DNA of 64,000 nucleotides, taken from NCBI RefSeq assembly GCF_018327705.1, contig NZ_BNEM01000001.1, forward strand, positions 1 to 64,000, written 5' to 3'. The notes below the pieces were generated by a model, which made no database searches, had not been told where the DNA came from, and saw only the letters and a program-made list of their open reading frames with translations. Made by a program: the position numbers and the translations under genes. Positions 50,281 through 59,683 of the stretch are shown here, one piece after another. Origin of the DNA: Catellatospora sp. TT07R-123. Its GTDB lineage: Bacteria > Actinomycetota > Actinomycetes > Mycobacteriales > Micromonosporaceae. How positions within the stretch are numbered: position 1 is the stretch's first letter; the number at the start of each line of letters is the position of its first letter.

Positions 50281-50907
50281 GTGAGCGACGATCTCGACGC
50301 GGTGGCCGCGCTGAACGACCCGGTCCGCCGGGCGCTGTACGACTACGTCGCGGCACAGGGCAGGCCGGTCGGCCGCGACGAGGCGGGGCAGGCGGCGGGG
50401 GTCTCCCGTACGCTGGCCGCCTTCCACCTGGACAAGCTGGCCGAGGCCGGGCTGCTGGAGATCGACTTCAGGCGGCTGACCGACGCCCGGCCCGGACCCG
50501 GCGGCGGCCGCCCGGCGAAGGTCTACCGCCGTGCCCGCACCGCCCGCAAGGTCACCCTGCCCGAGCGCGACTACGAGCAGCTGGCGGGCCTGCTGGCCGA
50601 GGTGGTGCACGACCTGGACGCCGACGGCCGCGCCACGACCGCGGCGGCTGCGGCCGGACGGCGTCTGCACCGGCCGGGCGCCTGGCTCGACACGCTGCGC
50701 GAACGCGGCTACGAGCCGTACGACGACGGCGACCGGATCCGGCTGCGCAACTGCCCCTTCGACCGGGTGGCCCGGGAGCAGCCGCTGCTGGTGTGCGCGA
50801 TGAACCTGGCGCTGTGCCAGGGCGTGGCGGGCGAGGACGCCGCGGCCGCATTGGACCCCCGCCCCGACGAGTGCTGCGTCTCCTTCTCTAAAAACAAAAA
50901 TCGTTGA
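50281..50907 (+). CDS. SufR-like winged-helix regulator with C-terminal cysteine cluster
   Basis: A 208-residue regulator. An ArsR/DeoR-type winged helix (about 5-85) contains NDPVRRALYDYV and VSRTLAAFHLDKLAEAGLLE. A C-terminal half has cysteines at 158, 172, 179, 198 and 199 (NCPF, LVCAM, ALCQ, ECCVSF), in a spacing like the Fe-S-binding end of SufR-type repressors. Such proteins sense iron-sulfur status or redox. It starts at GTG 50281 and ends just before a DUF3291 gene, which it may regulate. Confidence 0.75.
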   Translation: MSDDLDAVAALNDPVRRALYDYVAAQGRPVGRDEAGQAAGVSRTLAAFHLDKLAEAGLLEIDFRRLTDARPGPGGGRPAKVYRRARTARKVTLPERDYEQLAGLLAEVVHDLDADGRATTAAAAAGRRLHRPGAWLDTLRERGYEPYDDGDRIRLRNCPFDRVAREQPLLVCAMNLALCQGVAGEDAAAALDPRPDECCVSFSKNKNR

Positions 50908-50915
50908 CATAGAAT
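50885..50915 (+). promoter_or_regulatory. AT-rich element at the regulator/DUF3291 junction
   Basis: The AT-rich string around 50887-50915 includes TTGACA (50904-50909) and TAGAAT (50910-50915), overlapping the regulator's last codons. It is a plausible promoter or operator for the following gene, though the two hexamers cannot pair with each other as -35/-10. Confidence 0.35.
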
Positions 50916-50933
50916 GGCGGCGGGTGGTCTGCT

Positions 50934-51392
50934 GTGGCCATGCATCTCGCGCAGCTGAACATCGGGCACCTCGTCGCGCCCGTCGACGGTCCGGAACTCG
51001 CCGAGTTCGTCGCCCTGCTCGAACCGATCAACACCCTGGCCGACGAGGCACCCGGATTCGTGTGGCGGCTCAGGGAGTCCGAGACCGACCCGACGGCGAC
51101 CTTCCAGCACCGGTTCGGCGACGACCTGCTGCTCAACATGTCGGTCTGGCGCACCCGCGACGACCTGTGGAACTACGTCTACCGCACCCGGCACCTGGCG
51201 GTGCTCCAGCGGCGCCGCGAGTGGTTTCACCGGTCGCTGGAGGTCAGCAGCGTGATGTGGTGGATCCCCGAGGACCACCTGCCGGAGGCGGCCGAGGGCA
51301 TGGCCCGGCTCGCCCGGCTGCGCGAGCAGGGCCCGGGGCCGGAGGCGTTCACCTTCAAGGACTTCCACGAACCGGCGGCCGCGCAGGCCTGA
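50934..51392 (+). CDS. DUF3291 domain protein
   Basis: A 152-residue DUF3291 protein: HLAQLNIGHLVAPVDGPELAEFVALLEPINTLADEAPGFVWRL, FGDDLLLNMSVWRTRDDLWNYVYRTRH and SSVMWWIPEDHLPEAAEGMARL are family hallmarks. The fold is a dimeric alpha/beta barrel related to monooxygenase-like proteins. Its function is unknown. A GTG start at 50934 fits a GGGTGG site; ATG 50940 is an alternative. It follows the SufR-like regulator directly. Confidence 0.82.
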   Translation: MAMHLAQLNIGHLVAPVDGPELAEFVALLEPINTLADEAPGFVWRLRESETDPTATFQHRFGDDLLLNMSVWRTRDDLWNYVYRTRHLAVLQRRREWFHRSLEVSSVMWWIPEDHLPEAAEGMARLARLREQGPGPEAFTFKDFHEPAAAQA

Positions 51393-51404
51393 CCGGCGCG
51401 AAGA

Positions 51405-51437
51405 CGCCGCCCCGCCCGGACGGCGGGCGGGACGGCG
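51405..51437. terminator. Hairpin between convergent genes
   Basis: CGCCGCCCCGCCCG (51405-51418) pairs with CGGGCGGGACGGCG (51424-51437), with one mismatch and a 5-base loop. It lies just after the DUF3291 stop, before the convergent 5'-nucleotidase gene. Confidence 0.55.
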
Positions 51438-51459
51438 GTGGCGCTCAGCGGACCAGTGC

Positions 51460-53250
51460 TCAGAAGACCGGCACGCCCGCGCGGACCAGACGCCAGTTCG
51501 GCTGGAAGAAGTCGGCCGGGTCGATGACGCCCCTGGCCTGCGCCCAGTCGATCAGCAGCTGGCGGATCTCCTGCTGGGCGTTGTACACCTGGGGCTTGAC
51601 GATGCCGGGGAAGCCGCCGCCGCCGCTGCGGCGGTAGTTGTTCACCGCGATCACGAACTGGTCGGCGTCGGCCACCGGCGTGGTCGTGCCGCCGTGGTAC
51701 AGCGCGGTGATCCGCTGCCCCACCGGCCTGCTGACGTCGATGTCGTAGTCGACGCCGGACAGGGTGTCGTAGTTGTAGTCCGGCACCGCCGGGTCGCTGA
51801 TCACGGCCGGGTCGACCGCGTCACCGACCGCGAAGGTCTTGAAGTACTTCGCCGAGTACTCCAGGTAGGCGCGCACCTCGGCGCCGGACAGCACGACGGC
51901 TTCGAGGGTGTTGTCGTAGATGTACAGGCCCGCGACGTCCTTGATCTTCACGTCCCCGGCCGGGAACAGCGCGGTGCGGCTGAACGGCGCCGCGATCGAC
52001 AGCACCGGCAGGGCCGCGTACTGGGTCGAGGCGAGCGCGGCGGCGACCGTGTCGGTCTGCACCTTGTTGATGAAGTCCAGGATCGGGGTGTCGCGGTAGC
52101 GGGACTCCGCCGCCGACAGCTCGACGGCCGACGTGGCGACCACCTGGTTGATGTAGGTCACCGTCTTGTCGTGCTGGGCGCGCACCGCCGCCACGACGGC
52201 CGGGTCCTCGACCACGGTGTTCGTGTTGAGCATGGTCGCGTGCTTGCTCACGACCTGCCAGCGGCCGCGCTCGCGGGTCAGGGTGAAGTCCATCCGGGTC
52301 ACCCGCTGGCCCCACTTGGACGGCTCCGAGGTCAGCACCTGTACGCCGGTCTGCTCGTTGACCACGAACTTCTCGACGATCTCGCTGTGCGCGTGGCCGA
52401 ACAGGATCGCGTCGATGCCCGGCACCTGCTGGGCGATCAGCGCGGTCGGGTTCTCGTTCGGCAGCTCGGTGCCGTAGCTGGACACGCCGCTGTCGCCGCC
52501 GTGCGCCGAGATCAGCACGATGTCGGCGCCGCGCTCCCGCATGATCGGGACGTACTTCGCCGCAGTGGCGATCATGTCCTCGAACCGCAGCACGCCCTCG
52601 ACGTTGGCCCGGTCCCAGATCGCCACGCCCGGGTTGGTCAGGCCGAGGATGCCCACGCGCAGCGACGGCGCGCCGTGGCCCAGCGACACCTTCTTGATGA
52701 CGTACGGCGTGAACGCGGGCTTGCCGTTGCGGGCCTTGACCGCGTTGGCGGCCAGCGCCGGGAAGCCCAGCTGCCTGATCCACAGGTCCAGCAGCGGCAG
52801 GCCGTAGTTGAACTCGTGGTTGCCCAGCGTGACGGCGTCGTAGTCGATGACGTTCATCGCCCGCGCCATCGGGTGCCGCTCGCCGGTGGACGTGATCGGC
52901 TCCTGCTTGGCGTAGAACGTCGCCAGCGGGGTGCCCTGGATGGTGTCGCCCGCGTCCAGGACCAGGGTGGCCCTGCCCCGGCGCTCGGCGCGGATCTGGT
53001 TGACCAGGGTGGCGACCTTGGCCACGCCGACGTCGTTGTGCGCGCTGTCGTCGTACTCCTTGTCGCGGTAGTAGTCCCAGTTGAAGACGTTGCCGTGGGT
53101 GTCGGACGTGCCCAGGACGGTCAGGTCGTAGGTCTTGGGCTGCCCGCCTGCCTGCGCCGGGGCGGCGACGGCCAGCGGTCCCGCGACCGCGGCCGCGGCC
53201 GCGCCGGTGAGCAGCTGCCGCCGGGACGGCATACCGGAGGGTGGGGTCAT
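51460..53250 (-). CDS. Secreted 5'-nucleotidase/2',3'-cyclic phosphodiesterase family protein
   Basis: A 596-residue exported enzyme with a Tat-like signal (SRRQLLTGAAAAAVAGPLAVAAPAQA). A metallophosphatase domain (about 40-330) has SDTHGN, LDAGDTIQGTP, GNHEFNYG, SAHGGDSG and FGHAHSE. A C-terminal 5'-nucleotidase domain (about 370-560) contains FINKVQTDTVAAALASTQY, DVAGLYIYDNTLEAVVLSGAEVRAYLE and NNYRRSGGGGFPG. It would hydrolyse nucleotides or cyclic nucleotides outside the cell. ATG 53250 is chosen. Confidence 0.9.
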   Translation of the reverse strand: MTPPSGMPSRRQLLTGAAAAAVAGPLAVAAPAQAGGQPKTYDLTVLGTSDTHGNVFNWDYYRDKEYDDSAHNDVGVAKVATLVNQIRAERRGRATLVLDAGDTIQGTPLATFYAKQEPITSTGERHPMARAMNVIDYDAVTLGNHEFNYGLPLLDLWIRQLGFPALAANAVKARNGKPAFTPYVIKKVSLGHGAPSLRVGILGLTNPGVAIWDRANVEGVLRFEDMIATAAKYVPIMRERGADIVLISAHGGDSGVSSYGTELPNENPTALIAQQVPGIDAILFGHAHSEIVEKFVVNEQTGVQVLTSEPSKWGQRVTRMDFTLTRERGRWQVVSKHATMLNTNTVVEDPAVVAAVRAQHDKTVTYINQVVATSAVELSAAESRYRDTPILDFINKVQTDTVAAALASTQYAALPVLSIAAPFSRTALFPAGDVKIKDVAGLYIYDNTLEAVVLSGAEVRAYLEYSAKYFKTFAVGDAVDPAVISDPAVPDYNYDTLSGVDYDIDVSRPVGQRITALYHGGTTTPVADADQFVIAVNNYRRSGGGGFPGIVKPQVYNAQQEIRQLLIDWAQARGVIDPADFFQPNWRLVRAGVPVF

Positions 53251-53366
53251 CTCTCGTGCCTTTCCGAGGGGATCGCGCCCGGTGGGGCGCCACCCACGCA
53301 CCCTAGTCAAACGGCTGACCGCGTCGCCATCCGATCGGCGCCGACGCATAGCCGCATGGACAACCG

Positions 53367-54374
53367 TCAGCGGGACAGATGCGGGGCGACCTGCTCGGCG
53401 ATCAGCTCGAACGAGCGGATGCGGGCGTCGACGTCGTACACGAGGGTGGTGAGCATCAGCTCGTCGGCGCCGGTCCGGGCCAGCAGCCCCGACAGCTGCG
53501 CGGTCACCGTCTGCGGCGAGCCGAGCGCCTGCCCGGTGCGCCGGGAGAGCACGAACTCCCGCTCCATCGGGGTGTACGGGTACTCCGCCGCCTCCCGCGG
53601 GCTCGGCATCCGCCCCGGCCGCCCCTGCCGCAGCCGCAGGAACGACAGCCCGGCCGGACCGGCCAGCCACTCCGCCTCGGCGTCGGTCGGCGCGCACACG
53701 GCGCTGACCGCCACCATCGCGTACGGCTGCTCCAGCCAGCGCGACGGCTGGAACGCGTCGCGGTAGACCGACAGCGCAACGTCGGTGTTGGCGGCGCTGA
53801 AGTGGTGCGCGAACGAGAACGGCAGACCCAGCCGACCCGCCAGCCGGGCGCTGAAGTCGCTGGAGCCCAGCAGCCAGATCGCCGGGGCGTCGCCGCGGCC
53901 GGGCACGGCCGTGACCCGGGGCGTGCCCGTGCCGGTGCCGAAGTAGTCGATCAGCCGGCCCAGCTCCTGCGGGAAGTCGTCGGCCGACAGCGCCTCCATG
54001 CTGCGGCGCAGCGCCAGCGCGGTGACCTGGTCGGTGCCCGGGGCCCGGCCCAGGCCCAGGTCGATGCGGTCGGGGTGCAGCGCCACCAGGGTGCCGAACT
54101 GCTCGGCCACCACCAGCGGGGCGTGGTTGGGCAGCATCACCCCGCCGGAGCCCAGCCTGATCGTGCTGGTGTTCGCGGCCAGGTGGGCCAGCAGCACGGC
54201 CGGAGCGGAGCTGGCGATACCGGGCATGTTGTGGTGCTCGGCGACCCAGAACCGGTGGAAGCCCAGCTGCTCGGTGCGCTGGGCGAGCCGGGTGGTGTGC
54301 GACAGGGCCTCGGCGTGGGAGGCGCCGTCGGCGACGGGTGCGAGATCGAGCACGGACAGCGGTACAGAGGTCAC
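53367..54374 (-). CDS. LLM-class flavin-dependent oxidoreductase
   Basis: A 335-residue luciferase-like protein. SVLDLAPV opens it, [60 protein letters not shown] is the characteristic family block, and GLGRAPGTD follows. It is more like bacterial MsnO8/alkanal-monooxygenase-like enzymes than the F420 group seen at 19.8 kb. The substrate is unknown. I chose the GTG at 54374, where the family N-terminus begins. Confidence 0.88.
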   Translation of the reverse strand: MTSVPLSVLDLAPVADGASHAEALSHTTRLAQRTEQLGFHRFWVAEHHNMPGIASSAPAVLLAHLAANTSTIRLGSGGVMLPNHAPLVVAEQFGTLVALHPDRIDLGLGRAPGTDQVTALALRRSMEALSADDFPQELGRLIDYFGTGTGTPRVTAVPGRGDAPAIWLLGSSDFSARLAGRLGLPFSFAHHFSAANTDVALSVYRDAFQPSRWLEQPYAMVAVSAVCAPTDAEAEWLAGPAGLSFLRLRQGRPGRMPSPREAAEYPYTPMEREFVLSRRTGQALGSPQTVTAQLSGLLARTGADELMLTTLVYDVDARIRSFELIAEQVAPHLSR

Positions 54375-54483
54375 GAAGCCCAGCAACCCCGGCCGGGCCG
54401 AAACCCTTCCCCGTCCGACGGAGATCACATCCGGCATGGCGGGGTAGAGCCGGTTCGGGCAGATCATGCGCGAGGATGGGGGC

Positions 54484-55314
54484 ATGAGTGACGCGACGAC
54501 GGTGCGGCTGGCACGCGGAGCGGTGATGCCCCGCCTCGGGCTGGGCACGTGGCCGATGGACGACGCCCAGGCCGCACGCAGTGTGGCGGCGGCGGTCGAG
54601 GCCGGGTACCGGCTGTTCGACACGGCCGAGAACTACGGCAACGAGCAGGGTGTGGGCCAGGGTGTCCGCGACGCGGGGGTGCCGCGGGAGGAGCTGTTCG
54701 TCACGACGAAGTTCAACGCGCAGTGGCACGGCCGCGACCTGGTCCGCCAGGCGTTCGACGCCTCGGCGCAGCGGCTGGGCCTCGACTACGTCGACCTGCT
54801 GCTGATCCACTGGCCCAACCCGGGGCAGGACCGCTTCGTCGACGCGTGGCGGGGCATGCTGGACCTGCTGGCCGAGGGCCGCCTGCGGGCGGTCGGGGTG
54901 TCCAACTTCAAGCCCGCGCACCTGCAGCGGCTGCTGGACGAGACCGGTGAGCTGCCGGACGTCAACCAGATCCAGCTCAGCCCGTACACCACGCGTACGG
55001 ACGCGCGGGCGTTCCACACCGAGCACGCCATCGTCACGCAGACCTGGAGCCCGCTCGGGCGGGGCACGGAGCTGCTGGAGGAGCCGGTGATCGTCGACGC
55101 GGCGAAGGCGCACGGGCGCACCCCGGCCCAGGTGGTGCTGCGCTGGCACCTCCAGCTGGGGCTGAGCACGGTGCCGAAGTCGGCCCATCCGGAGCGGATG
55201 CGGGAGAACCTCGCCGTGTTCGACTTCGCGCTGACCGACGCCGAGATGGCGCACATCTCCGGGCTCGACCAGGGCGAGCAGGCGGCCGCCGACTCGGACG
55301 CGTTCGGGCACTGA
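54484..55314 (+). CDS. Aldo/keto reductase
   Basis: A 276-residue AKR. It has the catalytic tetrad in context: DTAENYGNE (Asp and Tyr), TTKFN (Lys), LLLIHWP (His). NADPH-binding segments are [25 protein letters not shown] and [14 protein letters not shown]. Cytosolic NADPH-dependent carbonyl reduction is expected, with an unknown substrate. It is transcribed divergently from the LLM gene. Confidence 0.92.
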   Translation: MSDATTVRLARGAVMPRLGLGTWPMDDAQAARSVAAAVEAGYRLFDTAENYGNEQGVGQGVRDAGVPREELFVTTKFNAQWHGRDLVRQAFDASAQRLGLDYVDLLLIHWPNPGQDRFVDAWRGMLDLLAEGRLRAVGVSNFKPAHLQRLLDETGELPDVNQIQLSPYTTRTDARAFHTEHAIVTQTWSPLGRGTELLEEPVIVDAAKAHGRTPAQVVLRWHLQLGLSTVPKSAHPERMRENLAVFDFALTDAEMAHISGLDQGEQAAADSDAFGH

Positions 55315-55448
55315 CCGGGCGCCGGCGTCGGCGGCTACATCGGACGGTTGACGGCGTACCGCGCCGGGTTGACCGGGACGGCCCGCTGCGGTTGCACGCG
55401 CCCGCGGCCCGGCCGCTGCCACGATGTGGCCGGGGAGGTGGTGCGGCG

Positions 55449-58400
55449 ATGCGGTTCGTCTTTGCCCTGGCCGACACGGAACACGAGCTGGAGCTGCGGC
55501 TGGGCCGTCCGGACGCGACGGTCGGCGACCTGGCGGCGGCGCTGGACCTGGGCGGTGACCTGCTGGTGGACGGCCGGGTCAGCCGGGCCGAGACGGCGCT
55601 GGCCGAATCGGGGCTGGTCGCCGGGGCGCGGGTGAGCGTGGCCGGGGCGCCGCCGACGGTGGCGCCGCCGCCGCTGGCGGTGCTGCGGGTGGTGGGCGGT
55701 CTGGAGGCGGGCCGGTCGGTGCCGCTGGGCGCCGGGCGGACGATCCTGGGCCGCGCGCCGGAGGCCGGGGTACGGCTGTCGGCCCCGGACGTGTCGCGGG
55801 AGCACTGCGCCGTCGACGTGGCACCGGACGGGCGGGTCACGGTGACCGACCTGGGCTCGCTCAACGGCACCGACGTCGGCGGCGCCCGGATCACCGGCCC
55901 GGTGGCCGTGGGCGCCGACGACGTGGTCTGCCTGGCCGGACAGGTGCTGGTACGGGTGCTGCCCCCGGCCCGGCTGGACCGGACCCAGCACGTCAACCCG
56001 GTCCGCGAGGCCCGGCCGGGCGGCACGATGCCGTTCAACCGGCCGCCCCGCCCCGCCGGGGCCGCCACCCCGGACCCGGTGCGGGTGCCCGCGACGCCGT
56101 CGGCGCCGTACCGTACGCCGTTCAACCTGGCGCTGTTCTTCGGGCCGCTGCTGATGGCGGCGATCATGGTGGGAGTGGTCGGCGACTGGCGGTATGCCCT
56201 GTTCGCGCTGCTGAGCCCGATGATGTTCATCGGCGAGTTCATCGAGCAGCGCACCCGGGGCCGGATCAGCCTGCGCCGGGGGCGCCGCGACCAGGCCCGC
56301 GCGATCGAGCAGGCCCGCGACAGCCTGGCGGCCATGCGGGCGGCCGACATCCGCGCCCGGCACGCGGCCGGGCCCGACCCGGCGCGGCTGCTGGCCCTGG
56401 CGCAGGGGCCGGGGGTGCGGCTCTGGGAGCGCCGCCCCGACTCCCCCGACTTCCTGCGCCTGAGTGTCGGGGTCGCCGACCAGCCGTGGCGGCCGCCGCT
56501 GATGGCCGACAGCGGCCAGGAGCCCGCGCCGGGCGCGGTGCGGGAACTCGACGTCCCGCAGACCCTGCCGCAGGTGCCGGTGCTGGTGTCGGCAGCCGCC
56601 GGGGCGGTGGTCGGATTGCAGGGCGACCGGGCGGCGGCGCTGGCGGTGGCCCGGTCGCTGCTGTGCCAGGCGGTGGTGACCAGCGGGCCCGCCGACGTCA
56701 CGGTGGCGGTCTTCACCGACACCGGCCGCGCCGCCGACTGGGACTGGACGAAGTGGATCCCGCACGGCACCGCGCCCCGCACGGGCACCGCCCGGCTGGT
56801 CGCGGTCGGGGACGAGCAGTCCTCGGCGCTGGCCCGCGCGCTGCTCGCGGCCGGGGCGCCGGACGAGCGGCAGCGCCGGCAGGTGCTGCTGGTCGTCGTC
56901 GACGGGGCGGCGCTGCTGGAGGGGCGGCCGTGCCCGCTGCGGGAGCTGCTGGCCTCGGGCGCGGTGCCGTGCGGGGCGATCGTGGTCACCGACCGGCTGC
57001 CCGCGCTGTGCACGTCGGTGCTGACCGTCGGCGCGGACCGCACCGGCCGCCTGGCGGACGTCGCCACCGGTACGGAGCTGACCGGCATCCTGCTGCAGGG
57101 CATGCCGGAGCGGTACGCCCGCCGCACCGCCCGCGCCCTGGCCCGGTTCGACGACCCGGAGCTGCCGGTCGACGGCGCGGGCCTGCCGGACCAGGTCAAC
57201 CTGCTGCCGCTGCTGGGCCTGCCCGAGGTCACCGGCAGCGCGCTGGCGGCGCGCTGGCGGGCCGGCGCCGACGCGCTGCGGGTGCGCGCGGTGCTCGGGG
57301 TCAGCGAGCGGGAGCTGTTCCAGATCGACCTGGACGACGACGGTCCGCACGGCCTGATCGCCGGCACGACCGGTTCGGGCAAGAGCGAGCTGCTGCGCAC
57401 GATGATCGCGGCGATGGCGGTGGAGACCGACCCGCAGCATCTGACGTTCGTGCTGGTGGACTACAAGGGCGGCGGGGCGCTGGACGAGTGCGCGCGGCTG
57501 CCGCACGTGGTGGGGCTGGTGACCGACCTGGACGAGCAGCTGGGCGAGCGGGCGCTGCGCTGCATGGAGGCGGAGCTGAGGCACCGCGAGCACGCGCTGC
57601 GCGACGCGGGGGTCAGCCACGTGCGCGACTACCAGCGGCTGCGGCGTACGTCGCGGCCGGAGCTGGAGCCGATGCCGCGGCTGGTGGTGGTGATCGACGA
57701 GTTCGCGACGCTGGTCAAGTCGCTGCCGGACTTCGTGGACTCGCTGGTAAGCATCGCGCAGCGGGGCCGCAGCCTCGGCATGCACCTGATCATGGCGACG
57801 CAGCGTCCGGCGGGTTCGGTCAGCGACGCGATCAAGAACAACGTGAAGCTGCGGATCGCGCTGCGGCTGGAGAGCACCGGCGACTCGCTGGACGTGATCG
57901 ACAGCCCCGTCGCGGCGGGCATCGGCAGCCGCCAGTGGGGCCGGGCCTACTACCGGCTCAGCGCCCGGGAGATGCTGCCGGTGCAGACGGCGCTGTCGAC
58001 CGGTGTGACGCCCGCCGACTCGGCCGCGGCGGCGGTCACGGTGGCGCCGTTCGCGCTGGTGGCGGCGGTGCGGACCGAGGCCGGGGACGAGGGCGGCGAG
58101 CACGATCTGCTGCGGATCGTGGGGGCGGCGCGGACCGCGTGCCAGACCGCGGCGATCACCGCGCCGCGCCGGCCGTGGCCGGACCCGCTGCCGCCGCTGA
58201 TCGGGCTGGGCGGGCTGGGCCCGGTGCACCGCGGCCTGCTGTCGGAGCTGGCCGGGCGGCCGGCGATCGCGCTGGCCGACGACCCGGACCGGCAGGCGCA
58301 GTACCCGGTCGGCTGGGACCCCGACGCCGGGAACCTGTTGGTGTACGGCGCGGTCGGCGCGGGCACCACGACGGCGCTGGCGACCCTGGCCCTGGCCGCC

Positions 58401-59648
58401 GCGGGCGCCGCGCCCCCGGATCGCCAGCACCTGTACGTGGTGGACCTGGGTGCCGGGGACCTGGCGCCGCTGGCCGCGCTGCCGCACACCGGCGCCTACA
58501 TCGGGGCCGCCGAACGGGAGCGGCAGTCCCGGCTGATCCGGCTGCTGCGCCGGGAGCTGGACGCCCGCAAGGCGGGGGCGCCGCAGACGCCCTGGCTGGT
58601 GCTGATCGACAACGTCGGCGCGCTGCTGGCCGACTACCAGCGCGACGTGGCCGGGATGGCGCTGGCCGACGAGCTGTCGCGGGTGTACGCCGACGGCCCG
58701 GCGGTCGGCGTGCACGTCGCGGCGACCGCCGACCGGTCCGGGTCGGTGCCGAACGCGTGGGGCGCGGCCACGCAGCAGAAACTGCTGCTGCGCCTGGCCG
58801 ACCCGGGCGAGTACGGCGCCTTCGACGTGCCCCGCGTCGCCGTCCCGGCGTTCACCCCGGGCCGGGCGGTGGTCGCCGCGACCCGGCAGGTGATCCAGCT
58901 CGCCCATCCGGGCCCCGACCTGGCCGCCGCGGTCGCGGACACGGCCGCGGCGTATCCGGGGGCGGCGCGGACGGCGCCCGTGGTCGGGGCGCTGCCCCCG
59001 CGGCTGCTGCTGGCCGACCTGGACGGCAGACCCGAGCTGGGCGCCGAGCCCTGGTGGCTGCCGATCGGGCTGGGCGCCCAGTCCCTGACCCCGACCGGCC
59101 TCACCCTGTACGAGCAGGAGCACGCCGTGATCGCCGGCCCGTCCCGGTCGGGGCGCAGCACCGCGCTGTGCGCCGTCGCGGTCGCGGCGCTGGGCGCGGA
59201 CCCGGCCCCGGCTGTGGTCGCCTACACCCCGCGCCGCTCGCCGTTGCGGGAGCTGGACCCCCGGGTGCGCGCGTGCGGCGACTACGAGTCGCTGCGCGCG
59301 GTGCTGGCCGACACGGACCGGCCGACGCTGCTGCTGGTCGACGACGCCGAGGCCGTGTCCGACCAGGTGGGGGACGTGCTGGACAAGTGGCTGGCCAGCG
59401 GCGGCCCAGGGCGGCACCTGGTGGCGGCGGGCCGGGCCGACGGCATGCGCCGGGCGTACGGCGGCTGGATCCAGCGGGTGCGCGACTGCCGGACCGGCGT
59501 GCTGCTGGTGCCCGACCACGATCTCGACGGCGACCTGCTGGGGGCGGCGCTGCCGCGCCACGACCGGATGGCGCCGGTGCCCGGTCGCGGCTACCTGGTC
59601 GCCGACGGCACCGTCGACGGCATCCAGCTCGCCCTGCCGGGGGTGTAG
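55449..59648 (+). CDS. Type VII secretion EssC-like FtsK/SpoIIIE ATPase with FHA domain
   Basis: A 1399-residue protein. A small ubiquitin- or FHA-like N-terminal domain (1-66) precedes an FHA domain (about 78-172; TILGRAP, VSREHC, SLNGTD). Two transmembrane helices follow (about 226-244 and 248-263). Three FtsK/SpoIIIE-type ATPase modules lie at about 600-850, 950-1150 and 1220-1399. Walker A of module 1 is GTTGSGKSE (639). In modules 2 (GAVGAGTTT, 967) and 3 (GPSRSGRST, 1230) the P-loop Lys is replaced by Thr or Arg. This order matches EssC/YukB more than EccC. WXG100 genes lie a few genes downstream. Confidence 0.85.
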   Translation: MRFVFALADTEHELELRLGRPDATVGDLAAALDLGGDLLVDGRVSRAETALAESGLVAGARVSVAGAPPTVAPPPLAVLRVVGGLEAGRSVPLGAGRTILGRAPEAGVRLSAPDVSREHCAVDVAPDGRVTVTDLGSLNGTDVGGARITGPVAVGADDVVCLAGQVLVRVLPPARLDRTQHVNPVREARPGGTMPFNRPPRPAGAATPDPVRVPATPSAPYRTPFNLALFFGPLLMAAIMVGVVGDWRYALFALLSPMMFIGEFIEQRTRGRISLRRGRRDQARAIEQARDSLAAMRAADIRARHAAGPDPARLLALAQGPGVRLWERRPDSPDFLRLSVGVADQPWRPPLMADSGQEPAPGAVRELDVPQTLPQVPVLVSAAAGAVVGLQGDRAAALAVARSLLCQAVVTSGPADVTVAVFTDTGRAADWDWTKWIPHGTAPRTGTARLVAVGDEQSSALARALLAAGAPDERQRRQVLLVVVDGAALLEGRPCPLRELLASGAVPCGAIVVTDRLPALCTSVLTVGADRTGRLADVATGTELTGILLQGMPERYARRTARALARFDDPELPVDGAGLPDQVNLLPLLGLPEVTGSALAARWRAGADALRVRAVLGVSERELFQIDLDDDGPHGLIAGTTGSGKSELLRTMIAAMAVETDPQHLTFVLVDYKGGGALDECARLPHVVGLVTDLDEQLGERALRCMEAELRHREHALRDAGVSHVRDYQRLRRTSRPELEPMPRLVVVIDEFATLVKSLPDFVDSLVSIAQRGRSLGMHLIMATQRPAGSVSDAIKNNVKLRIALRLESTGDSLDVIDSPVAAGIGSRQWGRAYYRLSAREMLPVQTALSTGVTPADSAAAAVTVAPFALVAAVRTEAGDEGGEHDLLRIVGAARTACQTAAITAPRRPWPDPLPPLIGLGGLGPVHRGLLSELAGRPAIALADDPDRQAQYPVGWDPDAGNLLVYGAVGAGTTTALATLALAAAGAAPPDRQHLYVVDLGAGDLAPLAALPHTGAYIGAAERERQSRLIRLLRRELDARKAGAPQTPWLVLIDNVGALLADYQRDVAGMALADELSRVYADGPAVGVHVAATADRSGSVPNAWGAATQQKLLLRLADPGEYGAFDVPRVAVPAFTPGRAVVAATRQVIQLAHPGPDLAAAVADTAAAYPGAARTAPVVGALPPRLLLADLDGRPELGAEPWWLPIGLGAQSLTPTGLTLYEQEHAVIAGPSRSGRSTALCAVAVAALGADPAPAVVAYTPRRSPLRELDPRVRACGDYESLRAVLADTDRPTLLLVDDAEAVSDQVGDVLDKWLASGGPGRHLVAAGRADGMRRAYGGWIQRVRDCRTGVLLVPDHDLDGDLLGAALPRHDRMAPVPGRGYLVADGTVDGIQLALPGV

Positions 59649-59655
59649 TACCGGC

Positions 59656-59683
59656 AGGTCACGGTAGGCAGGTCAGGGTAGGC
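59656..59683. repeat. Tandem 14-bp direct repeat
   Basis: AGGTCACGGTAGGC (59656-59669) and AGGTCAGGGTAGGC (59670-59683) are adjacent copies differing at one base. They overlap the end of the DHDPS-family gene (stop at 59673). No function is evident. Confidence 0.5.

Noticed and set aside
50904..50915. TTGACA and TAGAAT as a single -35/-10 promoter
   Set aside because: The two hexamers are adjacent, not 16-18 bases apart, so they cannot form one promoter.
51460..55422. Minus-strand frame joining the 5'-nucleotidase to upstream sequence
   Set aside because: The 5'-nucleotidase has its own Tat signal and start at 53250; the upstream part overlaps an LLM gene and an aldo/keto reductase gene.
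55335..59561. Very long open frame antisense to the EssC-like gene
   Set aside because: High GC leaves antisense frames open. The plus-strand protein has clear FHA, Walker and membrane features, and the antisense peptide has none.
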